DNA from: Bryoerythrophyllum caledonicum
Taxonomy: Eukaryota; Streptophyta; Bryopsida; Pottiales; Pottiaceae
Length of the DNA stretch: 64,000 nt
NCBI GenBank assembly: GCA_963971425.1
Contig: OZ020523.1
Span: 25,153,105 to 25,217,104, forward strand
Direction: 5' to 3'
Shown: piece by piece, positions 11,101 to 21,675 of the stretch
How positions within the stretch are numbered: position 1 is the first letter of the stretch
Layout: every line of letters begins with the position of its first letter
Translations under genes and position numbers: made by a program
Notes under the pieces: generated by a model
The model's input: only the letters and a program-made list of their open reading frames with translations
The model's database searches: none
Told to the model about the DNA's origin: nothing

Positions 11101-11340
11101 CTATACTGAGATACCAAGTGTTTTGATGTATTCCTTATTTTTTAAAACCTCTACATAAATGTCCCCTGAGCGCGTCTTCACCATGACGGGTATAGCCCTT
11201 GATATCATATCTCTTCTTGAAATTTGCACCCATCCATGAGAAAATAGAAGCTCTTTCTCGTTAGCACCTCTTGGAAGTAATGCGCAAAATCTCTTTGCAG
11301 CAACCACCATAAGGTCATCAAATAGAACTACATTATTTTC
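11101..11340 (-). pseudogene. Orphan terminal exon of an unrecognised gene
   Basis: A minus-strand stretch of 80 codons opens just after a splice-acceptor-like TGTAG (11341-11342) and runs without interruption to TAG at 11101. It reads ENNVVLFDDLMVVAAKRFC, then PRGANEKELLF, HGWVQISRRDM and DIYVEVLKNKEYIKTLG. Its amino-acid make-up looks like a soluble globular protein rather than junk. No domain is recognised, and no further exon is visible within 1 kb upstream. Next to it, at 11345-11415, is a repeat also present at 15565-15640. It may be a captured gene piece or the last exon of a decayed transposon gene. Confidence 0.35.
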
Positions 11341-11344
11341 CTAC

Positions 11345-11415
11345 ATTGTCGTAAAATAAGACTTAAAAGTAAGAGTATTTGTGAAACATATGGAAAACAC
11401 AAAGAATGCATATCA
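11345..11415. repeat. Dispersed repeat shared with 15565-15640
   Basis: The phrase AAAAGTAAGAGTAT, then GTGAAACATATGGAAAACA and CAAAGAATATCAAT, recurs at 15565-15640 in the same orientation with small changes. At 15.6 kb it separates the hAT pseudogene from the RING-gene promoter. It could be the end of a common element, but the boundaries are not resolved. Confidence 0.6.
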
Positions 11416-12566
11416 ATATAATTGTTTACTTGGGTTTAGGGTTTAGGGTTTTGGTTTTGGATTCATACAGAAGTATATTTCAAGACCTTACGATTGAGAA
11501 TCCAAAATTTCACTTTAAATATGATTTTAATGTCTTGTTATGGGAGTGGTTGATTGAACTAGTCTTTGAGCGGGTTGGGGAATTATTTTGGTCATGAGTG
11601 ACCCGCCCTTGTCAAAGATGGCAGGACGGGCCATGTAAGGAATCTTGCCCTTAGGGGTAAAAGATCCCAATTAAATTGGAAGGAGAATGAACATGGAACG
11701 AAGGACCAAGGGACAATAATGAATAATATATGAATAAAATTAGAAGGGGAGGGAATGGAAGAGGGTTAATCGCAGATGACTATCTAAATTAAATTAGAAT
11801 GAGAAGGAGGAGGAGATTTATCATTAAAGCATTCAATTAAAATAGAATGAGAGGGAACCAAAGAAACAAGGTTCTCATTTCAAATTTTTTTAATTCCTTC
11901 TCATTCTATTTCAATGAAGTTCTTCATTTGCAACGATACATTTTCAGGTGTGTCATTTCCAACATCGAAAATCATTTATTGTCTATACAAAAGAAGAGCA
12001 TTTCATGTGACGTCATGGAATTAGGGAAAATGGCCCACATTGTTAACTAGGGAATTAATAGAAGGGTTTCATTTCCTAAAAATGGTAAATCTGAATTAGT
12101 AATTTGCCAGCCCTCCACTGCTTCTACCAATTTCTGAGATATGAGTTGCCTTTTCTTTACCTCGTCTAATTCGTTACAACACCTTGGCAATGATCATAAC
12201 GATGTTACATAGAAAAGTCTTACTTGAATGTTAAAACGTTAAACCTAAGTTATTGGGAGAGGAATCCAAGCCGAACAAAGATGAAGAAAAAAACGATGAA
12301 ATATTCGAAGAATTGTCTGCAATAAACAACAAATACTATCTTTATTGGAATTATTTTACATCCATTTCAAGTCTTTCTTTCCAGGATTTTTTAAAAATAA
12401 TAAGCGGATAAATAATACAAGAAAATATGATTTTGATTTGCAACTTGCACATCAATATTCTTTTTTTACAAAGGTCTACTCTAGAAGAAATTAGAAAGTT
12501 TCTAGAAGAACATGTAGCGAGAATTGGAAAATGTGCTTCCGGTAGATGGAAGTTTTCTAAATTTGT
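11416..12566. other. AT-rich intergenic DNA with a short telomere-like run
   Basis: No gene is supported. A short TTTAGGG-like run (GGGTTTAGGGTTTAGGG) lies near 11430-11448. A purine-rich tract of imperfect AGAATGAGAAGG units runs through 11660-11860, with a partial inverted partner (TTCTCATTCTATTTCAAT) near 11896-11922. Confidence 0.5.
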
Positions 12567-12823
12567 TTTCTCAAAATTAAGAAGGAATTTGTACACATGT
12601 ACATTACATCTCTCTTTTCTACTAAATATTTAATAGATTTTGCGATTCTAGGAACCTAAACTATTCGATATCTGCCTAAAGAAAAAAATACGCTGAATTA
12701 ATACGCACTATTTATCTTCTATACCCTTAGCGCGACGATGAGGCACCATCATTACGGCGCGTTTGAGGTCTATAAGAAGCTCGCAGCACCTCTGTTTCCG
12801 GTCTCTGTCTATTCCGTAGACCA

Positions 12824-14872
12824 TCAAGGATAGCCTTGACTTCTGGGGAAACAGTTCAAGATAAAGTCAAGGGCCAAACTATGTAGCCGGGGTTGATGAT
12901 ACGTTCTTTCCGCAACCAAGTCCACCGTTGCATTGCGTAGTTCTGAGACTTCTTCCACCGCGCGATACATATGCCTGAATTCCGCACCAGTGACTGCCAG
13001 CTCTCCGGATGAGTTGTAATGTGGTGCAGGCCCAAGGCCATGCAATATTGTCTGTGTCTCACGATCAAAATGCCACCCCATTACATTGTAGAAAAACATC
13101 TTCAGACCGTAATCTGGTGGTTGGTTAGGATACAACCCCTCCGCCGTCCGCAGTATGTTCGTTGGATCTTTTAAGGTGCCATATGCCTCGTTTGCTGCAA
13201 CCAGCTCTACATGTGATACGTTGAATCTCCAATTCCATTTAACGGGTTTCCCTTCATCAGTGCCTACGTCAAAATTTGGAAAGTATTCTTGACGATACTC
13301 CCAATGTGTCGGCATGAAATCTCTCAAGCCAAATTGCAAATATAGACGGGCATGATACGGCGAATGACAGATGATGCATGAGCGACTTTGGATCATATGC
13401 TCAATGAGACATTGTGGATGGAATGAATGTCCACATGCTCCGAGCGTATAACACCCTTTCGGGCCCCATGGATATTGACAAATGGGACAAGTTTGACCCT
13501 CTGTGGTCATTGTCCCCGCATTTGTCCATATTTTATGTTGTCCATCTCTACCCTTCTCATGGATATCAAAACGGTGATCTTCTTCTTGAATGCGCGCCCA
13601 GTCGATGCTACCATTGGCAGTAGTCACTTCTGGATCCATGTCATCCCATCTACTTGGATACATTTTTTCCAACGTTGGCCAAGATGTAAGTAAGAAGGCT
13701 CTCAACTTGTGGTTAGATGTCCACTCTTCAGCCTCACATTGTCTCGCACGTGATGCCGCCAACACCGTGCCCAACATCATGGTTTCCCTATCGGTATGGA
13801 GTTGGAGTATGTCGTTTTGCATTGCAGAAATACTTGCTCCATATTTCGTATTACAATGGCGGGCTTCTTTTAATTCAATCCGCAATTGGGCCATGCTAGC
13901 AACCATCTCGTTCTTCTCCGCTTCCAAGCATTCTATTTTTAGAGCTGCTTCTTTCGCACGTTCTTCTGCTTCAGCCTTGTACGCATCATACTCCCCGCGT
14001 AACTGATCGTGTTGTTGTGCCGTCACATGTCCGATATTAAGATCCCCCAATCTCGGACTACATTGATTCCATATCTCGTCAACGATTTGTTGATCCACAT
14101 CTTGTTGGATGAGGGCGACTTCCGGAGAATGTTGAACGAGGGCCACATTCTGGGGGCCTTGTTGGGACCCACCATCACGAAGCGCTTCATCAGCCGGCAC
14201 AATATTATTCCTTCGATTGCGGGGCTTTGGTATCGCTCGATCCGTTGGCAACTGTTGGCCTAGTAGATCAACCAAACTACTCTTTTTGCTAAACCACTCC
14301 GGCACGGGATTTCTAGAAATTGATAGTATAGGCAACCTCGATGTAAGTGCGTCGCCTAAATGCTTCCCAACATTGCCAGGGAGGTCCAAAGCTTGATTAA
14401 GCGTCGACCAATCAACCCGCTTGTGCAACACACACTCCGTGTATACCATCGCAGCTATTCTTCTAGGAATGGTATTCTTTGGCCAACGTGTTTTGTGAGA
14501 GGTGGCTCGTCAAATCTCCAAAAACCTCCATTTTATCTCTATGGAAGTAATGTTGGCATACGTCAACTGCTTCGTTCGGCAATGATCCTCGTGAACTTCC
14601 GGAGTATACCATCGGTCGAGGTGAGCAAAACCAATGTGCTCATATGCCTGCTGAGATGTCCATGGCTCCGGTAGATTTTCCCATCCGAAGTACGCCAAGA
14701 GATTAAGGTCTCCGTAAATTTCTAGCTCCAAATCCGCAGCCTTCTTGGCTCTTTTTGAGGGACCCGCGCCCAAATCTGGCGCATTTAAATTCCTCCTCCC
14801 TCCACCGTCTCCACGACCTCCACCACCTCTACCACCTCCACCACCTCCACCACCGCTATGCATGGTTGCCAT
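12824..14872 (-). pseudogene. Coiled-coil/RING-H2 protein of an unclassified mobile gene, one in-frame stop
   Basis: ATG at 14872 opens a 682-codon frame ending at 12824. In order it holds a Gly-rich start, a basic SKRAKKAADLELEIYGD segment, the conserved DRWYTPEVHEDHC block, a long coiled coil (EYDAYKAEAEERAKEAALK and following) and a RING-H2 finger. The finger is CPIC, then LGACGHSFHPQC, then CIIC: the C3H2C3 pattern of ubiquitin ligases. A conserved tail (YPNQPPDYGLKMFFYNVMGW) follows. TGA at 14510-14512 breaks the frame; the copy at 7.0-7.7 kb has leucine TTA at that position, so one base change explains it. Two copies with identical promoters in 8 kb imply mobility, but there is no transposase motif. 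E3-ligase activity would be inference. Confidence 0.6.
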
Positions 14873-15262
14873 GCTTTCAACAACCCTAAACCTCTACGAA
14901 ATACTTCGAATTGCTATTCTAATACTAGCTAACTATTCTAATATGATTATGCCGCCTATAACTAATTGCACTTCAAAATAGTGCTACAATTAATCCCATG
15001 CAAGCACTTCAAAATAGTGCTGATGAGAGATTGTTAAAAGTATCACATACACGGCTTCTTCAAATCTCTGACAACTTCAACAGCTTCTGTACCTGTGCTA
15101 ATGCTTTTGAGGACTAAAAACTCCCCTTTCGGGTAATCTCCGTCCTCAAAAGGACCACTTTCCCATTCTGAAAACTCCGCACACCGCCGTCAACGTGGAG
15201 GCAAGTGCGTCAGGGCGTCCAGGCTTCGCGGGAAGGTGTGCAAAAAAACATTTCCTCCCTCC

Positions 15263-15510
15263 CCTTTTATACCCCCCTGTCCGCCCTTGTCCGCCCATGT
15301 CCGCGCTTGTCCGCGGTTGTAGGGTCGCACATGTCCGTGCCCTGTCCGCGTCTCGTCCGCGTCCTGTCCGCGTGCAGTCCGCGGGCAGTCCGCGAAGAGT
15401 CCGCGTCCAATCCGCCACCATTCCGCGGGCAGTCCGTGGGCATTCCGCGACTTGTCCGCGCCAGTCCGATGCAATATCTGCGGGCACTTCACTCCATGTC
15501 CGCTAACTCC
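15263..15510 (-). promoter_or_regulatory. TATA box with TCCGCG array (copy C)
   Basis: Minus-strand TATAAAAGG at 15271-15263 sits beside about 215 bp of TCCGCG-based units (15285-15500, for example TCCGCGTCTCGTCCGCG). The start codon at 14872 is about 400 bp downstream, the same distance as in copy B. Units vary between 8 and 17 bp and differ mostly at CpG positions. It is probably the promoter of the RING-H2 gene. Confidence 0.55.
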
Positions 15511-15789
15511 TAAATATTTTTCGCATTCAATTTACTAGGTACCTTATTGTGCGAGATGAATGTCTTGAAATAATAATGACATTAAAAAGTAAGAGTATAT
15601 TATGAAACATATGGAAAACATACACAAAGAATATCAATAGAGCTCGTAGTTTGCATAATGGGAAATTTAATAGACATCCACTCAAGATCGCACTCGAACT
15701 GTTGGATCATTCTCTTCTATGCATCGTGGATCCACATCAGATTCATCCGTGCTCTCTTCATCGTCGGACTGTGGAGTAGCACTTCTCAA

Positions 15790-18785
15790 TTACAAGTTAT
15801 CGTCTCGACCAATAATCAACCTCCTTGTTAGACGAGAGCCGTCGATGTCATGTATTCCATTGTCATCCATATTGGGTCTTCCGTCAGATGGGTCGTAAGC
15901 TTCACCGACAAATGGCATTAGTATTCTTTGATTCCTTTGACGTCTCTTCCTCCCTCGTGTAGTCCTTCGTCGACCACTAGCACTCGCGATGCTTGTAGAA
16001 GCCTCCCCGCAATGTGGAAGTGTTGTACTTACATCAAGAATTGCATTGATGTCTACATCTAAGGACGAAACTATCCCTCTTTCACTTGTTATAAGCACCC
16101 TTCCACCCCTGCGTACAGAATGACCTCGCTCATTTGCTGGAGTGAGAGGTTGCCTTCGAACGGTTGGACTATGAACATTATTCGACCAAATGGATTGCCG
16201 ACGATTTCGTCCTTGTCCAATGTTTGGACGATTGTTTTGAAGTGCTACCAATGAAGTACCGACCCCTCGTGTGGTCGCTCCACCGAATCTCCCCGCAACT
16301 ACATAACAACGAGTGATCCGCCGATTTTGTATTCCAACTTGGGGAGGTACATCAACCTCCGTGGTTGACACATTCTCTACAACGTCTCCAATAGGCGGGG
16401 ATAACCCTTGAACATTTGAAGTCGAAAGACATGGCAGATTGGAATTGCCATTGCAAACCACCCTCGATGGCACAAGAGACGTATCACCCGCCGGTGTAGT
16501 GGCCTCCTCATCCCTGTGATCCGGGATATGTTGTCTTTCCTCACCAAATGATAACAAATCACTTTCAGGCTGGGATGGCAAGTCAACGTTTGCGTAGACG
16601 GCTTGGTGTAAACGCCCCCTTCCTGTTCACGCCAGAGTCCTTGTCCTGCACAAAGTTGTCCAAATGACGGCCCATCATCATCCCCGCGAAGGTTAGATGG
16701 CATTTGAACATGTTGTGGTTCTTCACCTTCGATAAACTCAAAAACACCAATATCTCCAGTTCTACGATCACCATCAAAGTGAAGACCGTCATAATCCGAA
16801 CTGTTATCCCCATCACGGTGACCCTCACCACCGTCACCATCTGAATCTTCATTGTCCGAATCAAAAGTACCAGCGTCCATGTCAAAATCACCAAGTCCAT
16901 CATGATCGACATGATGGCCATCATCATTTGCATCATCATAATCGTCCCCATTGCTTTCATCATCGGAATGCACGCCATTCAACTCAAGCCACTGAGCAAC
17001 CCTCGTTCCTCTTCGATGCCTAAGGAGCCTAGAATTGGTGTAAATGTAAATGAGGTCCTCCGCCCGACTATGTTGTAGGCGATTACGGGATTTGTTGTGA
17101 ACATAAGAGTACATGCTCCAATTGCGTTCGCATGCCGAAGCAGAACATACTTGAGCAAGGATGCGTCTTGCTATAATCTGCAATTGCTTTGCCCCGCCTC
17201 CCATGGCATCCCACCATTCATGGGGCGGTACATTCAAGACATTTGGTTGCATGGAATCTGCAAATGTCCCTCTGTTCTCAATGAAATCTTGGTACTAATT
17301 AAGGACCAAACCTAGATCATCCTCCCTCGTAACTAGGTTCCGAAGAACACCATTCAAGATTGGTCTCGCAAGCTCGTGCTCGTGCAACGGGGCCCATCCA
17401 CGCAAAGAAGGATTCAACATAGCCCCCGCCCAATGAAGGTCAGTAATCATGAGCCTCCACCTTGCGTTAAAGGCATCTAATGCCCTTGTTGCCAAATCTT
17501 GTTCCAAGCAGAACGGGGCATTGCGGAATCCTTGAACATGGATCCCCTATTCATGCATGACTTTCCATGCATGACACATAGCGGGAGCATTGCCGTCAAA
17601 CACACGAAGAGCACGTACCACCGGCAACACCATGTACTCAAAATTCACACAAACGTCCCAAAATCCATCCGAGCGTATAACGCGTCGTGCATAAAGGCCT
17701 TTTGCATGTGCCCTTGTATTTTGAGTCCGGAATCCCGCTAGAGAAGCATGCCAGTCTTCATCAACCACCATTCGCTCCAATGCCTGGCGAACTTGGAGAA
17801 GGCGTTGTATCGAGAGAAAGTTTGTTGCAAATCGTGTCTCATTGGGCAAACGAATAGAAAGATCGGGTGATAACCTTCGAAAGATTGCTTGTGGGGCATG
17901 GTGGTTCTTGATGAATCAACAAACAACCCTTGCCTTCTTAACGATCCTTTGTACCCACGCTTCTTTGCCCCAATCTTCCAGTAAAAGATCCAAGCAATGG
18001 GCAGCGCATCCTTGAACATAGAGATGTGGAATTTCTTGCATGATGTCACGACATGCGGCCGCCATGACTGGAGCATTGTCCGTGCATACTTGGACAACAT
18101 TTGCATGTCCAATCATTTGTAGAAACGGTCGGATTTGAGAAGCAACATAAAAGTGGTCTTTATAATTTCCCGATGTATCGATGGTGCCTATGAAAACATC
18201 CCCTTTTGTGCATGACTGAACAACATTTAGCAAAGGTCGGTTCTGAACGTTGTCCCAGCCATCACTACATATTGTAACGCCATACTTTGATATAGCATTA
18301 CCCATGGCTACATTGACAGGCGTTTGTACATCAACTTTTTTGTTTGTCAACAACTTCGTCCGTACGGCATTGTAGGTCGGTGGATGGTAGGCGGGCATTC
18401 GTGCGCGTGCAGTTTCCTGAACCGCTTTTACAAACACAGGGTGCCTAATGATATTGAATGGAATGTTCGCTTCATAGAAAGTACTAGATCAAGCCTTGTC
18501 CAAGAGTTGCCTTTTGAAAATGTTGAAGCCCTCAGGCAAGGTCGCTTGACGTAGCTCTCGAGGTTCCCTATCTAAGTGTACGGATTCCACGCCACGACTT
18601 GTTTGGGAGTTTTGAATCTGCTCCACGTCGTCCACCATGGATTGTGTCAATAAGTGTTCCACTCCAATCCCATTCTCGTCATCAACACGTTGTTGGGAAC
18701 ATGGTACATCGTTGGCAGCATCAGGACGATTAGGAACAATCCCATCTCAACCTTGAAACAACACACGCACATGTGGAGGCACCAT
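15790..18785 (-). pseudogene. hAT transposase (DUF659 plus C-terminal dimerisation domain), multiply interrupted
   Basis: ATG at 18785 follows an acceptor-like TGTAG. One frame runs to about 16.6 kb and contains a DUF659 region (GVTICSDGWDNVQNRPLLN, VVQVCTDNAPVMAAACRDI, CAAHCLDLLLEDWGKE) and the hAT dimerisation region (PPHEWWDAMGG, ASACERNWSMYSYVHNKSRN). These are the DDE-type catalytic and dimer parts of a cut-and-paste transposase. A very acidic tail and a basic Ser/Arg-rich end follow after a frame slip near 16600. In-frame stops lie at 18747 (TGA), 18489 (TGA), 17916 (TGA), 17547 (TAG) and 17295 (TAG), all explicable as CGA or CAG with C to T. The BED finger expected upstream is not visible and may lie in a lost exon. 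Confidence 0.75.
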
Positions 18786-18839
18786 CCTACACAATTAGAC
18801 GTCACGACCTAGATTACTAGGATGACGGTACCCCATGTG

Positions 18840-19330
18840 GAAAAATTCAAAATCCAAATGGTGAAAACAAAGTTTCATACTTCTTTTCAAATTATAAAAA
18901 ATTAAAAAGTACAGAAAAACAAAATCTCTATCTTTTATATGGCAAAGAAGAAGTTTTTAAATGTATATCCTACCTGATAAGATGTGAAAACTTTGATTCT
19001 TTTTTAATGAAGTTTTTGTTTTAAAAAGTTTTTTTCAAAATTATCAAATAGTATGATATTAGCTTCTTGTACAAAAATTCTCGTAGATATTGGAGTGATT
19101 TTGTTATGATGCCCAAGCTACCCGCCAAATATAAATTTTTACTTTGGACATCATGTCTTTTTTTTTAAATATCTGAATGATAAAAAAAATTAGATCCCCA
19201 TGAAGCTCTGATATTTCCACACATTCAAAAAGAGTTTCAATTATATATTCATAAAGTTGACATCTAAGAATCACCCAAATTCTCAAAAAATCCATTTTGG
19301 GACAACTTTTTCTTTAGGAGTTAACCTTTA
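18840..19330. other. AT-rich DNA ending in a CTTTAGGAGTTAA element end
   Basis: No gene. The right edge, CTTTAGGAG at 19312-19320 followed by TTAA, resembles the terminal sequence CTTTAGGGG/TTAA of the 842-bp element at 42.5-43.3 kb. Part of the interior (CAAAGAAGAAGTTTTT) resembles 24690-24720. It is probably a decayed member of the same family; no clear left end was found. Confidence 0.3.
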
Positions 19331-20423
19331 CAATGTGAAGAGGAAATCAAGTAGATTTTACAATGTGAACCTCAACAATGTGGTGAATCTTGTGAAGATG
19401 GAATGAAAGGGATTTTACGATGTGAACCCTTACAATGTGAAGTGGGATAAAAGTAGTTTTTATATGTGGAAAATATATTTTACAATGTATAACTGTATAC
19501 TAGGTGGGAAACCTAATTCATTTTCCTTCTTCCTTAAGTGGTGAAGTCCTCTATCCTCCTTGAGGTCCTTCACCATCTATTCCTCTCGCTACCCAATGAT
19601 TCAAGACCTGGTCGATTCTGACAAAGAGTTTCATGAGGTGGATCCTATCAAGAAGAAATCCCGATTTAGTACGTAAGTCAACTCTAGACTTTTGTTTTGT
19701 TGTCATTTGAATGCATTTTCAATAAGTTGTTTCACCTTTGTCTTTTAGATCTGTGAAGTGGAATTCCCGGTGGCACATGCCATTCGTTAGTAGACGGACT
19801 TTATTCCAAGTCCGGAGAAGCCTTTGTCTTGCCAATTTATGCCAAAGACATGGCTCGGGCTTTTGAAGTAAGTGGAAGCAGATATATTTTATCCTTCTAT
19901 TGGCATGTTCTATCCTTCTAGATTTTGTAGACGATGAGGCCTTGTCTTCAGATAGGTAGTCAATTTCTGATTACTCTGGTAGAACCTAATATGGAAGTGG
20001 TTTTTTTTAATTGGATTGGATTGGATTTGTAATCTCCAAATTGGATTTAGGTACTTCATTATTATGCATTACTCATTGGCATTGGTATCTACTTTGCTTG
20101 ATTTTGTATATTATTGTTTGAATGTTGTGTATCTCATGAATTCAATTGATTCCTCACTTTTCTCTCTAACTGAGATTTTGAATATTTAATATCCACGGTC
20201 ATAGGTACATTATCGTGGATAATTGAGAAAAATATGCTAGGCTCACAAGCTCATAGGCTCTTGGGCCCAAGCTCATAGGCTCACATACTAGAAACCCTGC
20301 AAACCTAACCCTAATTGCCAACAAAGGCTAGGTTCTAGGCTACCCTATGGCTCTATAACTCCCCCGAGGTGGTTTCTAACAAAAGAACCACCTCCACAAA
20401 TCCTCCAATGTGCCAAACTTGAC
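19331..20423. other. Intergenic DNA with a possible two-exon gene remnant
   Basis: Imperfect TTTACAATGTGAA units occupy 19330-19490. On the plus strand a stretch ending 19672 reads YPMIQDLVDSDKEFHEVDP and IKKKSRFST, then GTAAGT. It could splice at TTTTAG 19748 to another open stretch that ends in a stop near 19870. No domain is recognised and the second exon is unremarkable. Another GTAAGTGG follows at 19868. Copies of GCTCATAGGCTC lie at 20240-20285. The gene call is weak. Confidence 0.2.
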
Positions 20424-21675
20424 AACATATACAAACATACAAAATTGTAATTGATACTAATAACTTTGTTAAACAAAATGAATAAATTGTACATAAGCAT
20501 TAAATGTCTATAATTTTTTATTCAAATATTGATTTTGAAGATATAATATGTTTAATTTATCTATGAGGATTTATCATAATATTTACAAATCCCCAAACCT
20601 TGGTAATTTATGAATTGATTATTTTTTTTGATGTAATTAAGAAACTATAAAATCTTTATTTTTTTAAAGCTATTCTTAAATTCAAAATAAATTTTAGTCT
20701 TCTCAACGTAATTTAGTATATGATTAAATATAATTATGAATTTATACTTAAATTCTAAATTTTTAATTAGCATATGCTAAATTCATTTTGAATTACATTA
20801 AGGACACTAAAATCTAATTCAAAATGCCCTTAACATAATCACACATCAAGGACATCAAGAACATAACGAACAAATTTTGCATTCAAGACACTCAAATTAT
20901 ATAATTCATTAGAATGTAATTTTACACTAGGGACATATTCAAAGTGTATCCTAGTAGTTTTCATTAGGGCACTAAGATCTAATTCAAAATGTATTGTAGT
21001 ACTTTTAATGTAATTTAGTATGAGATTGAATGAAATTATGAATTTATTCTAAAATCATAAATTTTCAATTTTCATGAACTTCATTAAATAAGTGAAAATA
21101 CAAAACAAAAAATAAAACGCCAATGTCCAAACCCACATATCCCTGGAGGCTGGCCCAAGACCCCACGTCGGACCTTGGTTCTTAAGCATTGGTCCTTGGG
21201 CCTTGGGCCCTCGACCCCAAATGGACGGTCTAGATCCGATCTGGGAAATGGAGGGCGGAGATGTGCCCCAGCCAGTCCTCGATTTCAAGGCTGGTTGGTT
21301 GTTCGAAGGAAGACACAATAAGGAAAGAGAAAGAACACCGAATGAACTAGGAAGATGTTGTGCAAAACATCGTCGTGGATGACACGTACCCGTCTCAGCT
21401 GTCCATGCGCTAACGTGCCAGCCTCCAGGAATGTCACAGACAATAAAATAACCTACCATATACCGGTGGCCGGTTCAAAGAGCTGCAGTGATGCGGGAAT
21501 CTCTGCAATAACTACGCTTAGATTGGGTAGCATTGTGAATCTATAAGTTGAATTATTGTGTGCTCGCTTTCGTTGTTCATGGTACGGACCAACTATGCAG
21601 CTCGATCTACATTTGCGTTGCGTACGTGCTATGCAGCGAAATCTGTTGACTCAGTTCATGTACGAACTGGTTGTC
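20424..21675 (+). repeat. Left arm of a 1.25-kb inverted repeat
   Basis: This arm matches 32810-34056 in reverse complement with only scattered differences. Its outer limit is near ACATATACAAAC. Its inner limit is a near-palindrome (CAGTTCATGTACGAACTG), after which the two copies diverge abruptly. The interior is AT-rich outside and GC-richer inside. The identical open frames seen in both arms (134 and 63 codons) have no domain features and are probably not genes. The arms may be terminal repeats of one large element or two separate insertions of one repeat. Confidence 0.75.

Noticed and set aside
16583..16978. Met/Ile-rich 131-codon frame antiparallel in phase to the hAT acidic tail
   Set aside because: An alternate frame of the GAT/GAC-rich acidic segment, with low complexity.
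21055..21459. 134-codon frame present identically in both inverted-repeat arms
   Set aside because: Identity follows from arm identity; no domain, and it starts within the repeat without a promoter or splice signal.
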